A stretch of 53,150 nt of DNA from RGIG3077 sp045541475 (GCA_045541475.1 JAZQJI010000024.1:1-53150), one strand, 5' to 3'. Positions 17,021 to 26,493 are shown, numbered from the stretch's first letter. A program made the numbers and translations. Notes: a model not told the origin generated them from the letters alone.

Positions 17021-19387
17021 ATGAAGATAACAATTGACGGAAACACAGCCAATTTAAGCGAGAATAAGCGCTATATCGGCAATGCAATGGTAAGTGCAAA
17101 CGGTTCTTCGCGTTTGCTTGTTGATTACAAATACGAAAACAGCGAATGCTACGAAAAATTGCTTGAATATATATTCGGCGCCAACGGTCTGTGTGTAAAT
17201 CATCTTAAAATAGAAATGGGCAGCGATGCAAATTCATCATCAGGAACAGAACCTTGTGTTAAACGCTTTGAAGACGAGGAAACTGATGTAAGAAGGGGAG
17301 CAGGCTTTACTCTTGCTTGCGATGCCAAGCGCATAAATGCTGATTTAACGCTTGATATGCTTTGGTGGAGCGAACCGAAATGGGTTGAGAATTCTGAAGA
17401 TGTTTACAACGCACGCTATTGTTGGTACAAGCAAAATCTTGATGCGGCTTTTGATGAGTTTGGCATTAAGTTTGATTATGTAAGCGTTGTGCGCAACGAG
17501 CGGGGCTTTGATGCCGATTGGATAAAGTATATATCAAAGCGGCTGAAAGCTGAAACAAACGGCAGATACGATTATTCCAAAATAAAGCTTGTTGCGGGTG
17601 ATGAGGTCTGCACATGGAATATTGCGGATTGCATGATTTGTGATGAGGAACTGCGAAACGCAATTGACGTTGTAGGCGGACATTACACAAGCACTTCAAC
17701 CGATAATGCCAAGCGTCTTTCAGATGAATATTCAAAGCAGCTTTGGCTTAGCGAAGGCAGCCCGCAGATGAAATATACAGCCGGTGTAAAAAGGTTTGAA
17801 GGCGATAAGGCTTTTGATGGTGTAGGCGGTGTACTTGATATGGCAAACAGATTTATATCAATGTATCCGCAGGGTAAAATGACAATGTATCAATACCAGC
17901 CCGTTGTCAGCGCCTATTACGATGGCGTTACATACGGACACAAACAGCTTATTACCGCAAACACACCCTGGAGCGAGGATTTTAATCTTGACAGCGGATA
18001 TTTTATAGCGTTGCATTTTTCACAATTTATAAAAAAAGGCTGGGCGTTTGTTGATAGTGCTTGCTTTGCCGATGGCAAAATCGGTGGCGACGGTCATGCA
18101 ATTGTTGATGCAAACCACAGCTACATAACGCTTTGCGATGAAAACAAAAATGATTATACCTTTGTTGCAACCAACACCACAAACGATGCAATTGTTTATG
18201 ATATTGAAACGGTAAACATTAACAATGCCGAAAAACCATTGTATGTATATCAAAGCGATGCTAACAGATATTTAAAGCCTACACAGATTATCACGCCCGA
18301 AAACAAAGGCGGAAGATGCGTTTTCAGCATTACGGTTAAGCCTTACAGCATTGTTACCGTATCAACCATAAAGTGCTGTGATAATATCATTGCCGAGGCG
18401 AAAAATTATTGTGACAACAACAAAAACGGCGCTTTGTTGCATTTGCCTTATTGTGATAGCTTTGATTATGATGAACAATACCTGCGATTGCACGGCAATG
18501 CACCCAGGTATACAACCGACCAGGGCGGTGCGTTTGAGGTTGAAAACGGCGCGCTTGTGCATAAAATCACGCACTGTATGCGCCCTTCGGAATGGGGATA
18601 TACCCCACAGCCTACAACAAGTCTTGGTGATGACCGCTGGCTTGATTATTCCGTTTGTGCTGATGTTGCACTTGAAAAAAGCGAGGATGCTGCAAGCAAC
18701 TACATCGGCATTGGCTTGCGTTACAGCTTGGCGGCTATCGGCAACAGCGGATATTGGATTGCGATTTTTGAAGACGGCAAATTTAAAATGTTTGCAAACG
18801 ATAAATGTGTAGCGTCAGGCAAAAGCAATGTTGATACCTCAAACACAATTGCACTGCGAATTGAGTGCGTGCAGAATGTGATAAAAGCATACGCAAACAA
18901 CACGCTGCTGTGTGAATGTTGTGATGATTTTATGATGTGCTCGGGCCGTGCGGCTCTATGCAGTTCACACAACAAAAACAGCTTTAAAAACCTTTGTGTT
19001 AAGCCTGTGCTTAATGCATACACCTACGCTGTGTGGGTTGATAATACCAATCTTGCGTTTGATTACAAGGGCGATTGGCATCACGAAACCTTGAGCGGAT
19101 TTAAGCACTATATGCGTACAATATCATACTCGCAAAGTGCAGGCGATGCGTTTGAGTTTAAATTTAAAGGTGCAGGTGCAATGCTTTGCGGCCATTGCGA
19201 AAATGAATGTGAGCTTGAAGTATCGCTTGATGGCAAGACTGTTGCTAAAAATTATAAAGTGTCTGCGCTTATGGATAGGCAGAGTTTCTGGCATTGCAAT
19301 AATCTTGATGATAAAGAGCATATTGTTAATGTAAAAGTAAAATCGGGCGTGCTTGGTGTTGATTTTGCGCAGATTTTCTGCAAATAA
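17021..19387 (+). CDS. GH59 galactocerebrosidase-like glycoside hydrolase
   Basis: A 788-residue enzyme resembling animal galactocerebrosidase (GALC), which removes beta-galactose from galactosylceramide and related lipids. Diagnostic GH59 segments are SANGSSRLLVDY (about 25-36), LKIEMGSDANSSSGTEP (62-78) and the TIM-barrel catalytic residues: acid/base Glu160 in VVRNERGFD and nucleophile Glu245 in LWLSEGSP. A beta-sandwich and a C-terminal lectin-like domain follow, as in GALC (about 440-660, with HLPYCDSFDYDEQYL-type start), plus an extra C-terminal beta domain of about 110 residues. There is no signal peptide, so a cytoplasmic role is predicted. The start follows AAAGGGG; the ten-residue longer version starts closer to the promoter and lacks a binding site. 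Other beta-galactoside substrates are possible. Confidence 0.85.
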   Translation: MKITIDGNTANLSENKRYIGNAMVSANGSSRLLVDYKYENSECYEKLLEYIFGANGLCVNHLKIEMGSDANSSSGTEPCVKRFEDEETDVRRGAGFTLACDAKRINADLTLDMLWWSEPKWVENSEDVYNARYCWYKQNLDAAFDEFGIKFDYVSVVRNERGFDADWIKYISKRLKAETNGRYDYSKIKLVAGDEVCTWNIADCMICDEELRNAIDVVGGHYTSTSTDNAKRLSDEYSKQLWLSEGSPQMKYTAGVKRFEGDKAFDGVGGVLDMANRFISMYPQGKMTMYQYQPVVSAYYDGVTYGHKQLITANTPWSEDFNLDSGYFIALHFSQFIKKGWAFVDSACFADGKIGGDGHAIVDANHSYITLCDENKNDYTFVATNTTNDAIVYDIETVNINNAEKPLYVYQSDANRYLKPTQIITPENKGGRCVFSITVKPYSIVTVSTIKCCDNIIAEAKNYCDNNKNGALLHLPYCDSFDYDEQYLRLHGNAPRYTTDQGGAFEVENGALVHKITHCMRPSEWGYTPQPTTSLGDDRWLDYSVCADVALEKSEDAASNYIGIGLRYSLAAIGNSGYWIAIFEDGKFKMFANDKCVASGKSNVDTSNTIALRIECVQNVIKAYANNTLLCECCDDFMMCSGRAALCSSHNKNSFKNLCVKPVLNAYTYAVWVDNTNLAFDYKGDWHHETLSGFKHYMRTISYSQSAGDAFEFKFKGAGAMLCGHCENECELEVSLDGKTVAKNYKVSALMDRQSFWHCNNLDDKEHIVNVKVKSGVLGVDFAQIFCK

Positions 19388-19425
19388 AAAAGCAACTAGT
19401 CGATAAATAAGGTAGCTATATAGAG

Positions 19426-19463
19426 AAAATCCGGAGAAGAAATTAAATCTTCTCCGGATTTTG
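19426..19463. terminator. Bidirectional terminator between GH59 and lipoprotein genes
   Basis: AAAATCCGGAGAAGA (19426-19440) and its complement (19448-19462) form a 15-bp stem with a seven-base loop, flanked by T-rich and A-rich sides. It can end both the plus-strand GH59 transcript and the minus-strand glycan operon. Confidence 0.8.
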
Positions 19464-19501
19464 TTGTTATCTCGTTGATGAATTTGGATTTGTTTAATTG
19501 A

Positions 19502-19864
19502 TTAATTTTTGTTTGCTTCAATAAATTCTGCAACATCGCCTGTTCTTATGTCAATACAATTGTCTTTGTTTGTTTTTGCAACAAGTCTAATATACATCGG
19601 GGTGTCGTCAAGTGTACCGCCACCAATCCACAAGTCAAATGTTTCATCAATCTCGTACACGAAAATATAAAGACCAGAACCCGTTTCAATGCTTTCGTAT
19701 TGTTCAAAATCACTCCAAGTCAGTTCCTCGCCTTTTGCTGACAACTCAACAACTTTATCAAGGGTTAACTTGTTGTCATACTGTTGCATTTCGTCTTCTT
19801 CAGAACAACCAATTAAGCATAAAACAAAAACTAAAGCCGAAACGAATACTAACAATTTTTTCAT
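19502..19864 (-). CDS. Small lipoprotein of unknown function
   Basis: A 120-residue predicted lipoprotein: MKKLLVF signal peptide, lipobox LIGC with the acylated cysteine near residue 20, then an acidic mature part. The pattern of beta strands (SGLYIFVYEIDETFDLWIGG, TPMYIRLVA) suggests a small beta domain, family not recognised. AAAGGTGG precedes the chosen ATG; a seven-residue longer frame is less likely. It is 25 bases downstream of the flippase-like gene and may be the last gene of the glycan operon. Confidence 0.75.
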   Translation of the reverse strand: MKKLLVFVSALVFVLCLIGCSEEDEMQQYDNKLTLDKVVELSAKGEELTWSDFEQYESIETGSGLYIFVYEIDETFDLWIGGGTLDDTPMYIRLVAKTNKDNCIDIRTGDVAEFIEANKN

Positions 19865-19889
19865 ATAGTTAACCACCTTTGTCAACTTC

Positions 19890-20837
19890 TTATTTGTCGC
19901 TTTGCAAGTCTGATTTTTTGCGCCTTGCCATTGTTATTTTTTCAATAATAAAGGCTATCAGTATAAGAATAAGCTCGGCAACGGTTGCCCAAAGTCTTGA
20001 TATAACCGAAATTATTACGGCATATTCATGCTCCATAACAAGCAGCAGACCTGCTATCATTACGCCTTCACGCACACCTATGCCTGAAGGGGCAAACAGA
20101 CTGATAATGCCTATTATCGCAGATAAACCGTAAATGCCGCCTGCAAACAGCATTTGCTCGGCAGGCATGGGGTATATTGACCTTACCAGCATATAAAAAC
20201 CAACGCCCACGATAAACCAGTTTGCAATAAAAAGCAAAACAACCTTTATCATCTGCGGGTATGTCATGGGGATTTCCATGTCTTCCTTCTTTATAAGCTT
20301 GCCCACGCGCTTTAATGCAAAGTTGATGATTTTTGGGTTGATGCAGATAAAGAACACGATTATCAAGGCAATTGTAAGGTACATATATTTGCCAAGCAAA
20401 TCATTGGGGAAGAAAAACAACGAGAATATAAACAGAAAAGCCGCGCCCAGAAGTGTGCATATATTCTCAATAAAAAAGCATACCGTAACCTTTCTTATCG
20501 GCACTTGCTTTTCCTGATAGGCAGGCACCCTTGCCGCAAGCATAAATACCTTGCCGGGAATATACTTGCCGAGAATTGAATACAGATAGCTGGATACTGC
20601 CCTTGTATATTTAATGCTGCACCCGTTAAGCTTTGTTATATAGTGCCACAGTGATGCAAGCGATACTTTGTACAAGAAATAAAACAGCATGGAAACGGTG
20701 AAAACGCCCCAATCAAGCGTGATATTCTTTTCTTTGATTTCGTCTATATTCTTTACAAGATAGGTTATCAGAAAATAAGCCACAAGTATGAGAAATACTA
20801 TCTTGACTATTTTCATCAGTTTTTTCTTGTCCTTCAA
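19890..20837 (-). CDS. UPF0104/YbhN-type integral membrane protein (flippase-like)
   Basis: A 315-residue protein with about seven or eight membrane helices, belonging to the lysylphosphatidylglycerol-synthase transmembrane/UPF0104 superfamily, whose members move lipid-linked substrates across the membrane. The conserved loop FAPSGIGVREG is at about residues 238-248. The start is a TTG at 20837, preceded by AAAGGGATG; an ATG seven codons in is the alternative. In this operon, behind a DPM1-like glycosyltransferase, it most likely flips a polyprenyl- or lipid-linked sugar, though this is inference from context. Confidence 0.8.
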   Translation of the reverse strand: MKDKKKLMKIVKIVFLILVAYFLITYLVKNIDEIKEKNITLDWGVFTVSMLFYFLYKVSLASLWHYITKLNGCSIKYTRAVSSYLYSILGKYIPGKVFMLAARVPAYQEKQVPIRKVTVCFFIENICTLLGAAFLFIFSLFFFPNDLLGKYMYLTIALIIVFFICINPKIINFALKRVGKLIKKEDMEIPMTYPQMIKVVLLFIANWFIVGVGFYMLVRSIYPMPAEQMLFAGGIYGLSAIIGIISLFAPSGIGVREGVMIAGLLLVMEHEYAVIISVISRLWATVAELILILIAFIIEKITMARRKKSDLQSDK

Positions 20838-20855
20838 TATATCATCCCTTTGTTA

Positions 20856-23192
20856 TCAAAAACTGAGCAGAACCCTGATAAAACACATATAGTAATAAAC
20901 AAACCATGTGGGTGCTTTTTTCAGCTTTTCGTAGTTTTCTATCGAGTATTTTCTGTTCTTTTCCGCTAAGTAAAACGCTAATTTGTGGTTCCACTTGCAT
21001 TTTGCGCTCAAATCAATATCGGGCACAGGCTTGCCCTGCTTTTCAAGCATTTTTGCTTTTGCCTTTGCGCAGTTAAACTTAAATACCAATGCGCGCTTTT
21101 GGCTTTTTATAATTTTGGTATCAGATATGTGGCTGTCGATAATTGCATTTGCGTCAACTGCCGATTTATACATATCATAAGCCTTTTTAGTGCGTATAAC
21201 ACAGCTTGTATGCTTAATGGGGTTGCCTTTCATTTCTTTCAGCCAGATATCGCCAAAGCTGATATCGCTCTCTCTGCCGTAATGATTTTGGCAAAGCATA
21301 CAACTGCCCTTTTCAAAAAAGTAAGCATTTTTGTAAGCGCATATTGTTTTTGTGTAGGAAAGATGTTTTTCACTGCCGTCTTTATATATTACCGAGGACT
21401 GACCGCGCCAATGTCCCCTGCGGTAATATATTCTATCTGCGTTTTCAAGCGAAATTCCGCATTTTTCAAGTGAAAGCGTTGTGGGCTTTTCGCTGTGATT
21501 TCCACTGCAGTAAAGGCAAAGCTTCAAAGCAATTTTTTCTTTAAGCTCTGCGTCCTTTTCCATCATAACGGAAAGAGCTTTTGTAAGGCAGGGCGTAAGC
21601 ACAACCGCAACCTTGCCGTTAAAGCTTTTAACCACGTCAAGATGCTTCAAAAGTGGCATATCCATATATATGCTTGAAGAACAGGATTTAAGTTCTTCTT
21701 CGCTTGTAGCGATAAAGGTTTCATACGAAAGCTTGCCGTTATCAATCTTGCTTTTTGTAACCCATGCACCGTCAATTTGCTTAGTTTTAAGCAAATGCAC
21801 AAGCAAAGCGGTTACCATTCCGCCGGAAGCGGCGTTTTTGCGGATATTTTCGTCAGCGGCATAGCCTTTGCGGCAGGCAATGTGCTGCCCTATATATTTG
21901 TCGGGGTTGTCGTAGTCAAAGAGTTTATTTCTTTTTTTTTTGGAAGAAATCTTTTTGTCGATAACCTCGCTGATATACTTAATGTTATCGTACGAGCTGT
22001 TTATTACAGCGTCATAATTTTCATCAAGATTCTTTCTGATTTCGTCCTCGCACAGCACAAACTTGTCAAATTCTTCACTAAGAGATTGTGCGTTAAGGTT
22101 TGAAAAGTCGATTGCATACTGTCCGAGTTTGAACATATCAAGAACTTCCTGATATTTATGGCTCCAGCCTACAAGAAGAACGGGCACTTTTTTCTGCAAA
22201 GCGCCAATCATAGCGTGAAATCTTGAAGCTACAAGATAACGGCATTTGCCGATATAGCTTCGTATTTCCTCTGCGTCCATTTCTTTGTGGTACCAACGCA
22301 CCATGTCCTTATTCTTGATATCGGCAAAAACGGCGTCACATATCATCAAATCGTTATTTCTCGGCTTTTGGCTGTTTATTCTTGCCGCATTTGCAATGAT
22401 AAGCACCTTGTAGCCTTTATCGTTAAGCGTATTAATAAACTCTACCATAGTGTTTTTGTAGTCTATGCCGATTTTGTTGCACTTTTTCTCCACAACGGAG
22501 CTTATAGACAAGCCTACAACATCGCCGTTGTAAAAATCATCGTTATAGCAAACCTCATCAACAATTCTTGTTGCTTGGTCGCTGTCACGCATGGTAAATG
22601 CGCCATCAGCACAAAGCTTAACGTTATCAACAATGCCAATGCTTTTAAGATTATCATAAGTGCCCTGACCTCTTGCACAGATAAGGTCTATTTTAGGCAA
22701 AATCCACTTTGCAAGGAATTTGTTTGCACCGCTGTTAAAAGTACCCAACGCCTGAGAATACTTAACCACGGGTGTGCCGACAAGCAACGGCACTGCGGCG
22801 CACACAAATGCGTAGCAGTTCATAACAAATCCACGGCTGTCTACAAAAGATATGCCTGCTTCGTCAACAACAAGGTCAGTTTCGGTGTATGCTCTGATAA
22901 TTTTGTTTTTTTCAATCAGCTTTCTTACAGGTTTAAGCCAGCGGAAAGCCCTATGCAGTACAGCAAGAGGAAACGCCAGAAACAGCAATTTTTCAGGCGG
23001 GCATGATACTACGTTGATAAAATCAAACGGTATCTGCTTTTTGTCCTCTTCGGGATAAACCGACATCAGATTAATGTTGAGTCTGTGTCCGTAAATATCA
23101 TACAATTGTGTTATGGAACTTTGCAGCATAGCTGCAGCACCCTTGTTACCGCTGTAACTTGCGGCGGTAATTGCAATGTTTACATCACGCAT
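20856..23192 (-). CDS. Fused polysaccharide pyruvyl transferase and F420 dehydrogenase beta-like protein
   Basis: A 778-residue fusion. Residues 1-390 are a polysaccharide pyruvyl transferase domain, which adds a pyruvate ketal to surface sugars (NIAITAASYSGNKGAAAML at the N terminus, ASRFHAMIGALQKKVPVLLVGWSHKYQEV near 325). Residues of about 430-720 are the FrhB/FdhB-type coenzyme F420 hydrogenase/dehydrogenase beta module (NAASGGMVTALLVHLL, VVLTPCLTKALS, and SCMLCQNHYGRESDISFGDIW). The ferredoxin-like cluster that often precedes this module is missing. The ATG at 23192 has GGAGG; the gene overlaps the upstream gene by eight bases. The two functions are often neighbours in polysaccharide loci, and here they are one chain. 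The electron donor and reaction are unknown. Confidence 0.85.
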   Translation of the reverse strand: MRDVNIAITAASYSGNKGAAAMLQSSITQLYDIYGHRLNINLMSVYPEEDKKQIPFDFINVVSCPPEKLLFLAFPLAVLHRAFRWLKPVRKLIEKNKIIRAYTETDLVVDEAGISFVDSRGFVMNCYAFVCAAVPLLVGTPVVKYSQALGTFNSGANKFLAKWILPKIDLICARGQGTYDNLKSIGIVDNVKLCADGAFTMRDSDQATRIVDEVCYNDDFYNGDVVGLSISSVVEKKCNKIGIDYKNTMVEFINTLNDKGYKVLIIANAARINSQKPRNNDLMICDAVFADIKNKDMVRWYHKEMDAEEIRSYIGKCRYLVASRFHAMIGALQKKVPVLLVGWSHKYQEVLDMFKLGQYAIDFSNLNAQSLSEEFDKFVLCEDEIRKNLDENYDAVINSSYDNIKYISEVIDKKISSKKKRNKLFDYDNPDKYIGQHIACRKGYAADENIRKNAASGGMVTALLVHLLKTKQIDGAWVTKSKIDNGKLSYETFIATSEEELKSCSSSIYMDMPLLKHLDVVKSFNGKVAVVLTPCLTKALSVMMEKDAELKEKIALKLCLYCSGNHSEKPTTLSLEKCGISLENADRIYYRRGHWRGQSSVIYKDGSEKHLSYTKTICAYKNAYFFEKGSCMLCQNHYGRESDISFGDIWLKEMKGNPIKHTSCVIRTKKAYDMYKSAVDANAIIDSHISDTKIIKSQKRALVFKFNCAKAKAKMLEKQGKPVPDIDLSAKCKWNHKLAFYLAEKNRKYSIENYEKLKKAPTWFVYYYMCFIRVLLSF

Positions 23193-25368
23193 TGGTTTCC
23201 TCCGTTTGTTCTGTGTCGTCTTGTTCCTGCAAAGTTGTTTCTTCGGTTGTTTGTTCCTCGCAAGCGGTTTCTTCGGCAATAGTTTCTGCAACGGCTGCTT
23301 CTTCAACAATTGCTTCTGTGTAAGCTATCTCAACGCAGGGCTGGTTTTTTACACGGTTATCGTACAAATATTTTGCGCCTGCAAACAGCGTGCAGATTGA
23401 AAGGCAGATAAAAATGTGCCAGATAGGGTATACACCTGCGGCATAATATTCACGATAATCTTCAGCGTCGGTTTCAAAATAGTTTACCGAAACAACCAGC
23501 AGATTACCCCAAATAGTAAGCAGCATACCAAACTTTATAATCCACGCCGAGAAATTTGTTTTTCTCTTTTTGATAAGGCTAACGATATTCGCAATAAGCT
23601 CACCTGCAAATACAATAGCGGCGGCAATTGCAATTATTGCCCATGTTTTGCTGTAAAGATTGATAAACTTGTTAAGCATATCAACCGATTTTTGCGCATC
23701 GGCAACCATGTTTGCCGATACTGATGAGCCGTAGCCGTTTGTATCTATCGACATACGGATATCATCATTTTTTAAAGTGTTAAGATTTTTAAGCAAATCG
23801 TTGAAGATTTCTTCGCCGTTAAGCTGAATACAAGCATATATTTCGTTTATATTCATGCTTTTTTCTGTCAGCGACATTTCAAAACGGCAACACTGTGCAT
23901 TGGCATAGTCCTCGCCGCTGTCCAAAAAGTATTGATAAACATCGGCAGAGCCTTTAAATGCAGGTATAAATTCGTTTCCGTTTTTATCGTAAAGCTTTAT
24001 TGTAAGCTCTTTATCGGAATCCGTAGGGAACATCCAACCCTTAAGATAGTAAGCATCATCGGGAACAATAAGGCTTTGATTTGTAACATCCGCCATAACT
24101 TCAATATGCTCAGCCGGGCCCGATGCCGCATAAACAACGGCATCAATGTCATCGTAAGAAATTATATCACGATAACCCTGAAGGGAGTATTTAACAATGC
24201 CGTCAATATCGCCCTCTCTGATAGGTCGTGCCCAGGGAGAAAGCACAAGAGCCTTGCGTTTTTCAAATGTGCCGTCATCAAATGCGGCAGAAAGTTCGTT
24301 ATAAACCTGCTCAAAAAACTTGTCGGTTTCAACTGCATCGGTATACAGCCCCGATTCGCCCGCAGCCCATCTGAAATTCCACACAAACATTGCCTTGTAA
24401 AATTCTCCGTCAATGTTGCCGGGTGATGCGGGATCGGCATAGCGTTTTTCCATCGCTTCCTGCATCTGACGCAACGTAGGACTTGCTTCCATAGCTCTGT
24501 CAAGCGTGCTTTTTGAAATATAAACCCTCGGTATTTCTTCTTCGGGTTCAATACGCATAAGTGCGCCGCACACGCTTGAAAAATGAGTTTCGTTAAAATC
24601 ATTTTTTGCGTAAACGCCGTATTTGTTGTAGTTTACCAGCGAAATAGCGTTTACCGCAATTGTGCCGGCAATAATGGGCGATGCAAGCATTGCAATATAT
24701 TTTACATAGCCAAAAAGCTTTGCTTTTTTCCAATTCTCAATAATATACAAGCCAAGCAATACTGCGGAAGCACCCAAAATAAAGCACATAAACCATGAAG
24801 AATCCTCACGGATGATGTAAAATGCCGCATAACCAAGACTTGCACCGATTACCCAACCGAGATTTTTCTTAATGCCCCTTTTTCTTTCAACGTAAAGAAC
24901 GAGGTATGAGCTGACAATTATGATAACCAACGGGGGAATAAGCGCCATTCTGTATATTTTTTGCGCTATGTGGTCATCAAACATTGCGGGAGAAAACAGC
25001 AAAAGCAGATAGCACAGCAAAGATACAGCTTCGTTTTTTGCGATTTTTCTTATTGCAACAAGAAAAATATAGCACGCCAGACAATAGAAAAGTCCGACGG
25101 AGAGCATATAAGGCAGCCCGAGCTTATCATTAATCGCGAGAAAAAATGCGTAGCCGGGAAGCTTATTCATCGCAAAGTAATCGTAGTTTCCAAGCCAGCC
25201 TGTTTCAACAATAGAATTGGCATACCTTGCCATAAGGTAGTCATCAACGGTGAACGAGGCACGCGCCCACACGGGTAGCTGCAACTGCAAAAGCACCCTG
25301 ATGAGCATGGAAAAGCCGATAATGACTTTTGATACAACACCGGATATCTGAGTTTTATTTTTCAGCAT
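23185..25368 (-). CDS. Large polytopic membrane protein, glycosyltransferase-like
   Basis: A 727-residue membrane protein. About nine helices lie in residues 1-280, a large extracytoplasmic domain spans about 280-600, three more helices follow at about 600-690, and the C-terminal tail is rich in Glu and Thr (EETTLQEQDDTEQTEE). The acidic segment VDDYLMARYANSIVETGWLG after the first helix resembles the first-loop active site of GT-C/PMT-type glycosyltransferases that use polyprenyl-phosphate sugars. I do not recognise a named family. The ATG at 25368 follows GGGAGTGGAG and overlaps the upstream GT2 gene by 14 bases. Placement suggests it transfers the sugar supplied by that enzyme. Confidence 0.7.
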   Translation of the reverse strand: MLKNKTQISGVVSKVIIGFSMLIRVLLQLQLPVWARASFTVDDYLMARYANSIVETGWLGNYDYFAMNKLPGYAFFLAINDKLGLPYMLSVGLFYCLACYIFLVAIRKIAKNEAVSLLCYLLLLFSPAMFDDHIAQKIYRMALIPPLVIIIVSSYLVLYVERKRGIKKNLGWVIGASLGYAAFYIIREDSSWFMCFILGASAVLLGLYIIENWKKAKLFGYVKYIAMLASPIIAGTIAVNAISLVNYNKYGVYAKNDFNETHFSSVCGALMRIEPEEEIPRVYISKSTLDRAMEASPTLRQMQEAMEKRYADPASPGNIDGEFYKAMFVWNFRWAAGESGLYTDAVETDKFFEQVYNELSAAFDDGTFEKRKALVLSPWARPIREGDIDGIVKYSLQGYRDIISYDDIDAVVYAASGPAEHIEVMADVTNQSLIVPDDAYYLKGWMFPTDSDKELTIKLYDKNGNEFIPAFKGSADVYQYFLDSGEDYANAQCCRFEMSLTEKSMNINEIYACIQLNGEEIFNDLLKNLNTLKNDDIRMSIDTNGYGSSVSANMVADAQKSVDMLNKFINLYSKTWAIIAIAAAIVFAGELIANIVSLIKKRKTNFSAWIIKFGMLLTIWGNLLVVSVNYFETDAEDYREYYAAGVYPIWHIFICLSICTLFAGAKYLYDNRVKNQPCVEIAYTEAIVEEAAVAETIAEETACEEQTTEETTLQEQDDTEQTEETNA

Positions 25369-26344
25369 ACTCCACTCCCGATTCTTCCTGTTTTCTTGCA
25401 GCAGTACCGTCGTAATCAATCTTTCTTACGTGTTTCTGAATATCCTCTAAAAGTTTTCTGTTAGCGGCAATAATATCCGCCTGCAGACCGATAATAAAGG
25501 TTACAAAGCCAAGCAACAGCAATGTGCTTGAAAGTATAAGCGACTGAACGTGTCCGCTGCCTTCACCCATGGCAAAGAATACTAAAAACCTGACGCCTAT
25601 GCCAACACCGATGAGGAAGGGGATGAGTGCGAGAATTGTAAAGAATTTCAAGGGCTTGTACATGATATACGCACGCATAATTGTTAGCATGGATTTTTTT
25701 ACATAGCCAAACATACTGCTGAATAGTCTTGAAGGGCGCAATTCGCCGTTTGTGCGTATCGGCACGGAACCCATGGGTATTTTATTTCTGCCTGCCTGCA
25801 CGATTGTTTCAAGAGTGTAGGTGTATTCGTTAGTTACGTTAAGCTGCATTGCGGCTTCACGGCTGTATGCTCTGAATCCGCTGGGAGCATCGGGAATATC
25901 GCTTTTTGAAGCTTTTCTTACAACCCAGCTGCCAAGATGCTGCAGCTTTTTCTTCAAAGGTGAAAAATGCTCGGTCTGGTCAATGGGTCTTTCTCCGATG
26001 ACGATATCATATTTACCGTCAATAATAGGACGCACAAGCTTTTCGATATCTTCACCGTTGTACTGATTATCAGCGTCGGTATTTACTATAATATCCGCAC
26101 CGTTGCGCAAGCATGCATCAATACCTGCCATAAAGCCCTTTGCAAGACCTTTATTCTGCTTGAAATTAACAACGTAATGCACGCCCCATTGTTTTGCAAC
26201 CTCAACGGTGTTGTCGCGGCTGCCATCGTTGATGATGAGATATTCAATCTCATCAATGCCGTCAATATGCTTGGGCAAATCGTTAAGTGCAATTTCAAGA
26301 GTTTGAGCTTCGTTGTAGCAAGGAATCTGAATAATAAGCTTCAT
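25355..26344 (-). CDS. Family 2 glycosyltransferase, DPM1/GtrB-like
   Basis: A 329-residue enzyme predicted to make a polyprenyl-phosphate sugar from a nucleotide sugar. The GT-A fold begins IQIPCYNEAQTLE. The nucleotide and metal motifs are LIINDGSRDNT (about 38-48) and NTDADNQY (about 88-95), and the acceptor region is DAPSGFRAYSREA (about 153-165). Two C-terminal membrane helices (about 230-280) match the GtrB layout. The ATG at 26344 follows AAGGAGA; the earlier TTG is less likely. It is the first gene of an overlapping operon with the membrane protein, the pyruvyl transferase fusion and the flippase-like protein. Confidence 0.88.
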   Translation of the reverse strand: MKLIIQIPCYNEAQTLEIALNDLPKHIDGIDEIEYLIINDGSRDNTVEVAKQWGVHYVVNFKQNKGLAKGFMAGIDACLRNGADIIVNTDADNQYNGEDIEKLVRPIIDGKYDIVIGERPIDQTEHFSPLKKKLQHLGSWVVRKASKSDIPDAPSGFRAYSREAAMQLNVTNEYTYTLETIVQAGRNKIPMGSVPIRTNGELRPSRLFSSMFGYVKKSMLTIMRAYIMYKPLKFFTILALIPFLIGVGIGVRFLVFFAMGEGSGHVQSLILSSTLLLLGFVTFIIGLQADIIAANRKLLEDIQKHVRKIDYDGTAARKQEESGVEYAEK

Positions 26345-26385
26345 TATAAACAATCTCCTTAAAAAATATTAAAAATAATACTGAT

Positions 26386-26407
26386 AAACGGCGATGTTTC
26401 GCCGTTT
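26386..26407 (-). promoter_or_regulatory. Leader hairpin of the glycan operon (possible attenuator)
   Basis: AAACGGCG (26386-26393) and CGCCGTTT (26400-26407) form an eight-base stem midway in the roughly 115-base leader. On the transcribed minus strand it is followed by ATCAGTATTATTTTT, a poor terminator tail. On the plus strand it is followed by TTG, so it may also simply be a stabilising hairpin. Confidence 0.35.
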
Positions 26408-26464
26408 TTGCGCAATTAACAAAATGTTTTTGCCAATTTTTTCTAATTATCGGCAATTCAATAT

Positions 26465-26493
26465 ATTATATCACACATATCGAAAATTGTCAA
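26465..26493 (-). promoter_or_regulatory. Sigma-A promoter of the surface-glycan operon
   Basis: On the minus strand TTGACA (26493-26488), 17 bases, TATAAT (26470-26465): a consensus promoter about 120 bases before the GT2 start codon. Confidence 0.85.

Noticed and set aside
22287..23006. 239-codon plus-strand frame opposite the pyruvyl transferase fusion
   Set aside because: Shadow of a well-supported gene, with unusual composition (many Cys, His and Lys) and no start signals.
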